From contig CAWCUH010000004.1 of assembly GCA_963798655.1 (NCBI GenBank), positions 434,001-498,000 of the forward strand: a stretch of 64,000 bases of DNA, read 5' to 3'. The notes beneath the pieces are model-generated. The model searched no databases. It saw nothing but the letters and a program-made list of their open reading frames with translations, and was not told the DNA's origin. Positions 7,884-15,391 of this stretch are shown here, piece by piece. Numbering within the stretch: position 1 is the stretch's first letter; every line of letters begins with the position of its first letter. This stretch comes from CAVSMC01 sp963798655 (GTDB lineage: Bacteria > Pseudomonadota > Gammaproteobacteria > Burkholderiales > Casimicrobiaceae). The position numbers and the translations under genes are program-made.

Positions 7884-9482
7884 CTACCGGCCGTTGCGCC
7901 TGGTCGCCGTCGGCCTGCGCGCGCCGCTGCGCCCGCCACGCTTGGCCGAGCCCGGCGTCGTGCGCGACGCCGCCGACTTCGCCTTGCCTGGCCTGCCGCC
8001 GGCGCGCTTCGCGCGGCTCGCGCTTGGCGCGAGATCGCTGGTGATGCGAAGCTGCTGGCCGACGTTGAGCCGATTTTCGGAGAGCCCGTTCCAGCTGCGG
8101 ATTTCCTGCGGCGTGACGCCGTAGCGCGCGGCGACGCGCGTGATGGTGTCGCCGCGATTGACGCGATAGTAGAACGTGCGGCCCTGCGGCACCGTGGTGA
8201 ACACCGCGCGCTGCAACGACTCCGCCGTCGTGTCGGTCGGCTGCTGCGAAGGCACGAGCAGCGCGTGCCCGGCCGGCACGCGCGACCTCGCACCGATGCC
8301 GTTGACCGCGCGAAGCGTCTCCACCGGAATCGAGAACTTGGCGGCGACCTGTGGCAGCGTCTCGCCGGGGCGAACGCGATACGCCTGCCACGACACGAGC
8401 GGCTGGTCGGTGAGCTCGAGCTTCGCCGCGAACAGCTCCGCCTTGTCGATCGGCAGCAGGATCGTGTATTCGTCGCTTCCCGCGATCACCGGGCGGTTGT
8501 GCTGCGGGTTCAGATAGCGGAACTCCTCGAGCGACAACTCGGCCAGATCGGCGGCCCGCTTGACGTCCATCTCGCGCGTCGTCTTGACGATTGCGAAGTA
8601 CGGCGCGTCCGGCACGTCGGCCAGATCGAGCCCGTACTTGTCGGGATCGCGCACGATGTTCTTCACCGCCTGCAGCTTCGGCACGTACTCGCGCGTCTCC
8701 TTCGGCATTTTGAGACTCGCGTAGTCGGTCGGCTTGCCGAGGCGCTGGTTGCGCTCGATTGCGCGCGCGACGTTGCCCTCGCCCCAGTTGTACGCGGCGA
8801 GCGCGAGCTGCCAGTCACCGAACTGGGCGTACAGCTGCTGCAGATAGTCGAGCGCGCGACCCGTCGCCGCGATCACGTCGCGTCGCGAGTCGAACCAGAA
8901 GTTCTGCTTCAGGCCGAAGTGACGTCCGGTCGACGGCACGAATTGCCAGATGCCGGACGCGCTCGACGTCGACAGCGCAACGGGGTTGTACGCGCTCTCG
9001 ACCATCGGCAACAGCGCGATCTCGAGGGGCAGGCCGCGCGCCTCGACTTCGGCGACGATGTAGTACAGATAGCGGCGGCTGCGGTCGACCATCCGCTCGA
9101 CATAGTCGGGCCGCTGCGAGTACCACTGCTCCCACTTGCCGACGTAGTCGTCGTCGATATCGGCAACGGCGAAGCCCTTGCGGATCCGCTCCCACAGATC
9201 ATCCGCCGCCGGCGGCAGCGACTCGAGCTCTGCGGCGATCGGCTCGGGAAACGGGTTCATGAGCGCCGCCGTCGGCGCAATGATCAGCGGCGGCGCCGAT
9301 GCGGCCGGCGACTCGTCCGCGGCAACGGCGACGGGTCGATCGGAGGGTGCCGTCTGCACCAGCGGACGTGCCGGCGGTTCGGGCGTCGGAGGCGGCGTCG
9401 CGCAGCCAGCGGCGAGAAAGGCCGCAACTGCGACGGCGATGCAATAGCGGTCGATTCGTATCGTCAACGTTCGCGGGCGCAC
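7884..9482 (-). CDS. mltD: Membrane-bound lytic murein transglycosylase D
   Basis: This is a lipoprotein that cleaves peptidoglycan glycan strands. It has a signal peptide with lipobox LAAGC (Cys at about residue 27). The SLT/goose-lysozyme domain has the catalytic Glu in MVESAYNP, with ASGIWQF and AAYNWGEGNV motifs. Two C-terminal LysM repeats follow (YRVRPGETLPQVA and YRVNRGDTITRVA) and then a basic tail. The start is uncertain: GTG at 9482 gives 532 aa and TTG at 9467 gives 527 aa. The open frame continues further upstream without signal-peptide character and is excluded. Confidence 0.92.
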   Translation of the reverse strand: MRPRTLTIRIDRYCIAVAVAAFLAAGCATPPPTPEPPARPLVQTAPSDRPVAVAADESPAASAPPLIIAPTAALMNPFPEPIAAELESLPPAADDLWERIRKGFAVADIDDDYVGKWEQWYSQRPDYVERMVDRSRRYLYYIVAEVEARGLPLEIALLPMVESAYNPVALSTSSASGIWQFVPSTGRHFGLKQNFWFDSRRDVIAATGRALDYLQQLYAQFGDWQLALAAYNWGEGNVARAIERNQRLGKPTDYASLKMPKETREYVPKLQAVKNIVRDPDKYGLDLADVPDAPYFAIVKTTREMDVKRAADLAELSLEEFRYLNPQHNRPVIAGSDEYTILLPIDKAELFAAKLELTDQPLVSWQAYRVRPGETLPQVAAKFSIPVETLRAVNGIGARSRVPAGHALLVPSQQPTDTTAESLQRAVFTTVPQGRTFYYRVNRGDTITRVAARYGVTPQEIRSWNGLSENRLNVGQQLRITSDLAPSASRAKRAGGRPGKAKSAASRTTPGSAKRGGRSGARRPTATRRNGR

Positions 9483-9582
9483 AAGGTTCCGGCGATGGTA
9501 GGGGGCAGCGGACCGCAGCGTCAACCGAGTTCTGAACGACGGACGGCCCGATCCGGTCGACGACGCTTTGCCGGCTGCCGAC

Positions 9583-10359
9583 TCAGAACGAGTTCTTCCA
9601 GGCGCGCAGCGTGGCGAACGATTCGACCGCGTCGGCGAGCGGGTGGCCGGCGCGACGCTCGGCGACGGCGAACACCGGCGGCTCGGCGGTGCGCAGGAAC
9701 GGGTTCGTCGCGAGCTCGTCGGCGATCGTCGACGGCAGCGTCGGCTCGCCGCGATCGCGCTTCGCCTTCTCGCGCGCCTCGCGCTCGACGATACGCGTGT
9801 TCTGCGGCTCGACGGCACGCGCGAAGCGCAGATTGGCGAGCGTGTACTCGTGTCCGCAGTAGATCTCGGTTGCGGGCGCAAGCGCTGCGAGCTTCCCGAG
9901 CGAGTGCGTCATCTGCGCCGGCGTTCCTTCGAACAGGCGACCGCAGCCGGCGGCGAACAGCGTGTCACCGACGAACGCGATCGGCGTCCCAGCGTTGTCG
10001 CCGACGAACGCGATATGCCCGGCGGTATGACCGGGAATGTCGAGCACCGTGAAGCGCAGGCCGATGCCGGGAACGTCGATCGCGTCGCCTTCGCGCAGCG
10101 CGCGCGAGCGCCGGGGAATCGCCTCGCCGGCCGGTCCGAACACCGGAATGGCGCGCACCGCGGTGAGCGCTTCGATGCCGCCGACGTGATCGCCGTGATG
10201 ATGCGTCGCGAGGATCGCGCAGAGCTCGACCCGCTCGCGCGCGAGCCACGACTCGACGGGCGCGGCGTCGCCGGGATCGACGACGGCCGCACGGCCGCCG
10301 TCGCGGATTGCCCAGATATAGTTGTCGCTGAACGCGGGGATCGGGATAATCGCTGCCAT
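9583..10359 (-). CDS. gloB: Hydroxyacylglutathione hydrolase (glyoxalase II)
   Basis: This metallo-beta-lactamase-fold enzyme hydrolyses S-D-lactoylglutathione to D-lactate and glutathione in methylglyoxal detoxification. The binuclear metal motif THHHGDH is at residues 52-58. The start MAAIIPIPAFSDNYIW is the canonical GloB N-terminus, which fixes the ATG at 10359. That ATG overlaps the start codon of the divergent methyltransferase gene, so each promoter must lie inside the other gene. Confidence 0.96.
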   Translation of the reverse strand: MAAIIPIPAFSDNYIWAIRDGGRAAVVDPGDAAPVESWLARERVELCAILATHHHGDHVGGIEALTAVRAIPVFGPAGEAIPRRSRALREGDAIDVPGIGLRFTVLDIPGHTAGHIAFVGDNAGTPIAFVGDTLFAAGCGRLFEGTPAQMTHSLGKLAALAPATEIYCGHEYTLANLRFARAVEPQNTRIVEREAREKAKRDRGEPTLPSTIADELATNPFLRTAEPPVFAVAERRAGHPLADAVESFATLRAWKNSF

Positions 10360-11116
10360 GGACGCATCTTCCGAAGCGCCCGAGCCGCTGTCAACGACAC
10401 TTTCTGACTGGTTCGCGACGTCGCTCGGACGCTACACGGTCGAGCGCGAGCTCGCGTGGTTCGATCGGACCGTCGCCGATATCTTCGGATTCCACGCGAT
10501 CCAGATCGGGCTGCCCGAACATCGATACCTCGCGCAGAGCCGCATCGCCGATCGCTGGACGGTCGACTACGAGCCGCCGGCGACGCTGCTCGCGGATCCG
10601 CACTGGCTGCCGTTCCCGGAGAACGCGCTCGACCTGATCGTGCTTCCGCACGCGCTCGAGTTCACCGAGGATCCGCACCGCATGCTGCGCGAGGCGTACC
10701 GCGCCGTGCGTCCCGGCGGGCAGGTCGTCATCGCCGGCTTCAATCCGTTCTCGCTGTTCGGCGCGCGCCGCTATTTCGGCCGCGGCGACACGCCGCCGTG
10801 GACCGGCAACTTCATCGCGCTGTATCGGCTGAAGGACTGGCTGAAGCTCCTTGGATTCGAAGTGACCGGCGGCGGCCTCGACTGCTACGTTCCGCCGTTC
10901 ACGAACGAAGTGTGGCTGCGCCGCGCGAGCTTCGTCGAGTCCGCCGGCGACCGCTGGTGGCCGATCGGCGGCGGCGTGTATTTCCTGCGCGCGACGAAGA
11001 ACGTGCTCGGCATGCGGGTCATCACGCCGGCCTGGCAGCGGAAGAAACGCGGCCTCGCCGGCGCGCCGCGCCAGGTACGCGAGTGCATCGAGCGCTCGCC
11101 CGCCGAGATCCGCTGA
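10358..11116 (+). CDS. SAM-dependent class I methyltransferase
   Basis: This is a 252-residue Methyltransf_11-type protein of the group usually found between gloB and rnhA in beta- and gammaproteobacteria. The substrate is not known. The motifs LPFPENALDLIVLPHALEF and LREAYRAVRPGGQVVIAGFNPFS correspond to methyltransferase motifs II-IV. The N-terminal glycine motif I is replaced by a QIGLPEHRYL segment, as in this family. The ATG at 10358 overlaps the gloB ATG by 2 bp on opposite strands; a start at 10322 would intrude further into gloB. The stop is adjacent to the rnhA start. Confidence 0.85.
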   Translation: MDASSEAPEPLSTTLSDWFATSLGRYTVERELAWFDRTVADIFGFHAIQIGLPEHRYLAQSRIADRWTVDYEPPATLLADPHWLPFPENALDLIVLPHALEFTEDPHRMLREAYRAVRPGGQVVIAGFNPFSLFGARRYFGRGDTPPWTGNFIALYRLKDWLKLLGFEVTGGGLDCYVPPFTNEVWLRRASFVESAGDRWWPIGGGVYFLRATKNVLGMRVITPAWQRKKRGLAGAPRQVRECIERSPAEIR

Positions 11117-11548
11117 GTGGCCGGCCCCGTCGAGATCTACACCGACGGCGCGTGCAAGGGCAATCCCGGTCCGGGCGGCTGGGGGGCGCTGCTCATTTGC
11201 GGCGAGCGGGAGAAGGAACTTTGCGGCGGCGAGCCCGCGACGACGAACAACCGGATGGAGCTGACCGCGGTGATCCGTGCGCTCGAGGCGCTCAAGCGCG
11301 CGAGCGATGTCGATCTGTACACCGACTCGCAGTACGTCAAGAACGGCATCGAGACGTGGATCCACACATGGAAGCGCAACGGGTGGAAGACGTCCGACAG
11401 GAAGCCGGTGAAGAACGCCGAGTTGTGGCGCGAGCTCGACCAGCTTGCGGCGCTTCACCGGGTTCGCTGGCACTGGGTCAAGGGCCACAACGATCATCCC
11501 GGCAACACGCGCGCCGACGCGCTCGCCAATCGCGGCTGCACGAAATGA
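11117..11548 (+). CDS. rnhA: Ribonuclease HI
   Basis: RNase HI degrades the RNA strand of RNA-DNA hybrids (R-loops, primers). Its 143 residues carry the catalytic acid set: the first Asp in IYTDGACKGNPGPGGWG, Glu in NNRMELTAV, Asp in LYTDSQYVKNG, and the C-terminal Asp in TRADALAN. The start is GTG, directly after the methyltransferase stop. The stop codon lies at the edge of a REP-like repeat cluster. Confidence 0.97.
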   Translation: MAGPVEIYTDGACKGNPGPGGWGALLICGEREKELCGGEPATTNNRMELTAVIRALEALKRASDVDLYTDSQYVKNGIETWIHTWKRNGWKTSDRKPVKNAELWRELDQLAALHRVRWHWVKGHNDHPGNTRADALANRGCTK

Positions 11549-11561
11549 GTGTCAGCACGAA

Positions 11562-11687
11562 ATGAGGGTCAGAGTGCAGTTGACCAAAGGAGGGTCAGAG
11601 TGCAGTTTCCGCAAACGCGGCAACTGTTCCCTCATGGGAAACTCCACTCTGACCCTCATTCCATGAAACCGCACTCTGACCCTCATT
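11562..11687. repeat. REP-like cluster, two direct and two inverted copies
   Basis: Two forward copies begin near 11565 and 11590 (AGGGTCAGAGTGCAGTTTCC type). Two inverted copies end near 11660 and 11687 (reading ACTCTGACCCTCATT). Together they can fold into a nested hairpin between the convergent rnhA and TPR genes. The family core is the same as in the 5157-5226 element. A degenerate copy overlaps the rnhA stop at 11546, and the rightmost copy contains the TPR gene stop. Confidence 0.8.
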
Positions 11688-12003
11688 TGGTTTCGAGGCG
11701 CCGCGCGAACACGCGCATCTCCTTCTCGGCCTGCTTGTCGCCTTTCGCGGCGGCGACTTCGATGCCGCGCCGATACGCGGCGAGCGCATCGGCGTTGCGC
11801 CCGACGTCGGCGAGCGCCTTGCCGTACAGCTTCCACGCGGCGGTGAACGCGGCGTCGATCTCGACGGCGCGCGCGAGATGCTCGAGCGCGCGCCCGGCGT
11901 CGCCGGCCTTGACGTATTCGTTGCCGATCGAATAGCGGAGCAGCGCTGAATCCTTGCCGGCGGCGAGCATCCGCTCGAAGCTCGCGAGCGCCGCGCTCGT
12001 CAC
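11683..12003 (-). CDS. Small tetratricopeptide-repeat protein
   Basis: A 106-residue cytoplasmic protein with about two TPR units (SALLRYSIGNEYVKAGDAGRA and AFTAAWKLYGKALADVGRNADA). TPRs mediate protein-protein contact; no specific partner can be named. The GTG start at 12003 overlaps the stop of the preceding DUF6265 gene, so translation is probably coupled. A much longer open frame in this frame overlaps two better genes and is not used. The stop codon falls inside a REP-like copy. Confidence 0.75.
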   Translation of the reverse strand: MTSAALASFERMLAAGKDSALLRYSIGNEYVKAGDAGRALEHLARAVEIDAAFTAAWKLYGKALADVGRNADALAAYRRGIEVAAAKGDKQAEKEMRVFARRLETK

Positions 12004-12572
12004 TTGAAGACCAGCTCGCCGGTCCCGCAGTCGATGCGGCGCATCGGATAGATCACCTTGCGCTCGGCGCCGTCGATCGCGCCCTCGACGTGCGCGTACA
12101 ACCAGCCTTCGCCGCCGCGGCGGTAGCGGATGTGCTGCGGGAAGCCGGCGCGCGGATTGTCGAACGTCCACGTGACGTCGCCGTTGTTCGGATCGGTCTC
12201 GGCGCCGGAGAGCTTGAACGCCGCTTCCGGCTGGCCCGGCGTCAGCGAGACGTACCAGACGCCGTCGGCGCGCGGCTCGATACGCAGGTACGCGTAGTCC
12301 TGCGTCTTGCCGTCCATCACCGTGTGGCTCGCGCCGATCATCAGGTCGCCGCGCAGCGGCAACCAGTGCTCGACGAACTCGCGCTGGTTCACCGAGCCGC
12401 GCCAGCAGCCTTCGAGCCATGCGAACGGCGCAAGGGGCCCACTCGGCTGCACCGACGTCGCTTCGGCAGGCGTCGCTTCGGCCGCGGCCTTTTTTTCCGG
12501 CGGCGCCGGCGTCTGCGCGCACCCGGCGAGCGCGATCAGGAGCGCGACGATCGTCGTTCGGTTCATCATCAT
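12000..12572 (-). CDS. DUF6265 family lipoprotein
   Basis: A 190-residue predicted lipoprotein: the signal peptide ends in the lipobox LIALAGC, followed by a Pro/Ala/Glu-rich linker. A DUF6265-like domain beginning APFAWLEGCWRG contains HWLPLRGDLMIGASHTV and WTFDNPRAGFPQHIRYRR. The function is unknown; the fold is probably a lipocalin-like barrel. It overlaps the upstream DUF6352 gene by 4 bp and the downstream TPR gene by 4 bp, forming a three-gene unit. Confidence 0.8.
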   Translation of the reverse strand: MMMNRTTIVALLIALAGCAQTPAPPEKKAAAEATPAEATSVQPSGPLAPFAWLEGCWRGSVNQREFVEHWLPLRGDLMIGASHTVMDGKTQDYAYLRIEPRADGVWYVSLTPGQPEAAFKLSGAETDPNNGDVTWTFDNPRAGFPQHIRYRRGGEGWLYAHVEGAIDGAERKVIYPMRRIDCGTGELVFK

Positions 12573-13582
12573 TGCGGCCGCGCGAGCGGCAGGTTGAGCA
12601 GCAGGTTCTGCGGCTTGAGCTTGAGCCGCCTGTCGGCGTCCATCGCCATCGCGAGATACACCGGACGGCCGGCGATCTGCGCGCGCATGTCGGCGGGCTC
12701 GGCGAACGCGAGCTCGAACAGCGACAGCAGCTGCGCCATCCGCTCGTCATCGACGTCGGCGCGATTGTACAGGTCGTTCAACAGCGCGCTCGCCTCGGCG
12801 TCCAGGCCGACATGCCAGACCCAGCGCTTGTCGTCGATCTCGCGTCGCGGCGTGATCGACACCGCGCAATCGAGAAAGTGCCGGATCCATCGCTCGAGCA
12901 CGCGTGCCAGCGCGGCGAGCGCGGGCCGGCCGCGATTGAGACTGACCGCCATGTCGAAGCGCTCGTCGCGCTCCCAGTACACGGCTGCGTTGTTCGCGTC
13001 GAGCACGTCGAGGTCCACGGTGCGAAGCGGCGTGCGATTCTGCTGCAGCAGCTCGCCGAGGCTGCCGAAGCCGCCGGTGGTCGAATAGAGCTCGACTGCC
13101 TGCGCATCGGCGGCCATGACGGCACCGTCCGGCGCGATCGCGATCTGTTGCGTGCGGAACAGCATTTCGGCTGCGCGCGCCTCCAGCGGCTCGGCATTCT
13201 CGCCGAGGATATGGCGCAACAGGATCTGCGTCAGCTGATGGACGAGCAGCGGCGCGACGTCGACGCCGTCGCGGAAGAGCGCCATGTACGCGGCCTCGAT
13301 CGACGGCGCCGCGGCGAGCCGGCCGCGAAAGCGCAGGAAGATCGCGTAGTTGTCGCGCACGTCGGCGTCGGCGATCGCCGCCAGCGCCGCGGCGTCGACA
13401 GCGGCGCGCGGAGCGGCGATCAGCCGGTCGTGCAGCGCAAGCTCGGCGGCGCACGACTCGGGGATCGGCGCGAGTTCGGGACGCAGCAGCAGCGAGCGCA
13501 GGAAATCGTCGGTGAGCGTGAGCCTGCCGTCGGAGCCAACGCCGAGCAATCGATAGCCGCAGGATGGCCAGAAATCGGGCAA
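12569..13582 (-). CDS. DUF6352 family protein
   Basis: A 337-residue protein starting MPDFWPSCGYRLL, a sequence I recognise as the conserved opening of the DUF6352 family, which is found mainly in betaproteobacteria and has no assigned function. It is largely alpha-helical by composition and has no signal peptide, membrane span or recognisable catalytic motif. It is first in a translationally coupled run with the DUF6265 lipoprotein and the TPR protein. The family name is from memory; the gene call itself is secure. Confidence 0.75.
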   Translation of the reverse strand: MPDFWPSCGYRLLGVGSDGRLTLTDDFLRSLLLRPELAPIPESCAAELALHDRLIAAPRAAVDAAALAAIADADVRDNYAIFLRFRGRLAAAPSIEAAYMALFRDGVDVAPLLVHQLTQILLRHILGENAEPLEARAAEMLFRTQQIAIAPDGAVMAADAQAVELYSTTGGFGSLGELLQQNRTPLRTVDLDVLDANNAAVYWERDERFDMAVSLNRGRPALAALARVLERWIRHFLDCAVSITPRREIDDKRWVWHVGLDAEASALLNDLYNRADVDDERMAQLLSLFELAFAEPADMRAQIAGRPVYLAMAMDADRRLKLKPQNLLLNLPLARPQ

Positions 13583-13604
13583 GTTCGCTTTTTCCGTACA
13601 GGTG

Positions 13605-14162
13605 CTAGCCGCCGCCGAGCATCGCCTTTTTCAGGTCTGCCTGCACCGGCCGCTCGCCGAGCCAGACTCTGGTGAGCGCCTGGTTGAACGCCTCGCCGGG
13701 GATCGATCCCTTCGCGGCGCCGTTGAAGCCGATCTTCGTCGCGCCGTCGACGAAGTCGAGCGTGACGACATTGCCCTCCTTCACGTCGCCGAACCCTTTC
13801 ATGATCGACACCAGCTGATCCGTCTGTGCCTTCACCGCCGCAAGCTCTGCCTCGCCGTTGTTCTCCTTCAGACCTTCGACCAGCGCGTCGACGAGTTGAT
13901 CCGGCGAGAGGCTGCGCAGCAGGTTCAGCTGCACGCGCCGCGGCGACTTGGCGAGCACGGAGGCGATATCGGATGCCTTCGCGGGCAGGTAAAGACTGCC
14001 GACGTAGACCTTGAAGATCGCGCGCGTTCGCACGCCCGCGCCGTTCAGCACGACCTCCTGACCGCCGACGTTCGCCTTGTCGTCGAGCTTCACGCCGGCG
14101 ACTTCAGCGCACCATGCCGGCAGCGCGATCAGCGCGGCGGCGAGCAAGCACCATCTGGTCAT
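13605..14162 (-). CDS. Secreted chalcone isomerase-like protein
   Basis: A 185-residue protein with a cleavable signal peptide (MTRWCLLAAALIALPAWCAEVAG) followed by a chalcone isomerase-like domain. The conserved part begins at VVLNGAGVRTRAIFKVYVGSLYLP. Bacterial members are periplasmic and of unknown activity; the fold is related to fatty-acid-binding proteins, which would suit its place downstream of the thiolase. The ATG at 14162 gives the proper signal peptide. The upstream extension to 14279 overlaps the thiolase gene and is rejected. Confidence 0.82.
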   Translation of the reverse strand: MTRWCLLAAALIALPAWCAEVAGVKLDDKANVGGQEVVLNGAGVRTRAIFKVYVGSLYLPAKASDIASVLAKSPRRVQLNLLRSLSPDQLVDALVEGLKENNGEAELAAVKAQTDQLVSIMKGFGDVKEGNVVTLDFVDGATKIGFNGAAKGSIPGEAFNQALTRVWLGERPVQADLKKAMLGGG

Positions 14163-14187
14163 TGCGATCTCCCTGTTCTTTCCATCT

Positions 14188-15384
14188 CTAGAGCGCCTCG
14201 AAAATTCCCGCCGCTCCCATTCCGGTGCCCACGCACATCGACACCATCCCGTATTTCTGCTTTCGGCGCCTGAGGCCATGCACGATCGTCGCGGTGCGGA
14301 TCGCGCCGGTCGCGCCGAGCGGGTGACCGAGCGCGATCGCGCCGCCCAGCGGATTGATTTTCGACGGATCGAGATCGAGGTCGCGGATCACGGCGATGCT
14401 CTGCGCGGCGAACGCCTCGTTCAACTCGATCCAGTCGATCGCATCGCTCGAAAGGCCCGCCGAACGCAGCGCCTTCGGAATCGCGGCGACGGGCCCTACG
14501 CCCATGATCTCGGGCGCGACGCCGGCGACCGCGAACGACACGAAGCGCGCGAGCGGCGCCATGTGGAGCTCGCGTAGCACCCGCTCGCCGACGAGGATCG
14601 ACGCGCCCGCGCCGTCGGACATCTGCGAGCTGTTGCCCGCGGTCACCGATCCCTTCGCCGCGAAAACCGGCCGCAGCTTCGCGAGTCCTTCGGGCGTCGT
14701 GTCCGCACGCGGACCTTCGTCGCGATCGAAGCGCTTCGTGCGCGACACGATTGCCGCCTTCGCGGCATCCGGCGTCCTCGTCGCGACGGCGAGCGGCGAG
14801 ATCTCGGCGGCGAACTCGCCGGCCGCCTGCGCGGCGATCGCCTTGCGATGGCTGTCGAGCGCGAAGGCGTCCTGGTCCTCGCGGGAGACGTTCCAGCGCT
14901 GCGCAACCCTCTCGGCGGTGAGACCCATGCCGTAGGCAATGCCGAGGTTCTCGTCGCGCGCGAAGACTTCGGCGTTGATCGCGAGCCGTCCGAGCATGGG
15001 GATCATGCTCATGCTTTCGGTGCCGGCGGCGATCATCACGTCGGCTTCGCCGGTGCGGATGCGATCGGCGGCAATCGATACGGCGTTCAATCCGGACGAG
15101 CAGAAGCGGTTGACCGTCATGCCGGCGACGCTGACCGGCAGACCGGCCAGCAGCACGCCGATGCGCGCGACGTTCATCCCCTGCTCGTACTCGGGCATCG
15201 CGCAGCCCACGATGACGTCGTCGACGCGCGCCGGGTCGAGCGCGGGCACCTGCGCGAGCACGCTGCGAAGCGCATGCGCGAGCAGCGTGTCGGGCCGGGT
15301 GTTGCGCAGCGTGCCGCGCGGCGCACGACCGACGGCGGTGCGCGTCGCCGCGACGATGTAGGCGTCCTGCAGCGGTTTCGTCAT
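14188..15384 (-). CDS. fadA: Acetyl-CoA C-acyltransferase (FadA-type thiolase)
   Basis: This degradative thiolase catalyses the last beta-oxidation step, 3-ketoacyl-CoA plus CoA to acetyl-CoA plus a shortened acyl-CoA. The active-site Cys is in NRFCSSGL, the His in ALGHPLGATGA, and the second Cys in CVGTGMGAAG. The length of about 398 aa is normal. The start is ATG at 15384 or the adjoining GTG at 15387. It lies 7 bp after the FadN-type gene, so the pair forms the dehydrogenase/hydratase-thiolase unit. Confidence 0.93.
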   Translation of the reverse strand: MTKPLQDAYIVAATRTAVGRAPRGTLRNTRPDTLLAHALRSVLAQVPALDPARVDDVIVGCAMPEYEQGMNVARIGVLLAGLPVSVAGMTVNRFCSSGLNAVSIAADRIRTGEADVMIAAGTESMSMIPMLGRLAINAEVFARDENLGIAYGMGLTAERVAQRWNVSREDQDAFALDSHRKAIAAQAAGEFAAEISPLAVATRTPDAAKAAIVSRTKRFDRDEGPRADTTPEGLAKLRPVFAAKGSVTAGNSSQMSDGAGASILVGERVLRELHMAPLARFVSFAVAGVAPEIMGVGPVAAIPKALRSAGLSSDAIDWIELNEAFAAQSIAVIRDLDLDPSKINPLGGAIALGHPLGATGAIRTATIVHGLRRRKQKYGMVSMCVGTGMGAAGIFEAL

Positions 15385-15391
15385 CACGCCC

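Noticed and set aside
11562..11687. Insertion-sequence remnant
   Set aside because: There is no transposase fragment and no target duplication; the short palindromic copies fit a REP-type element better.
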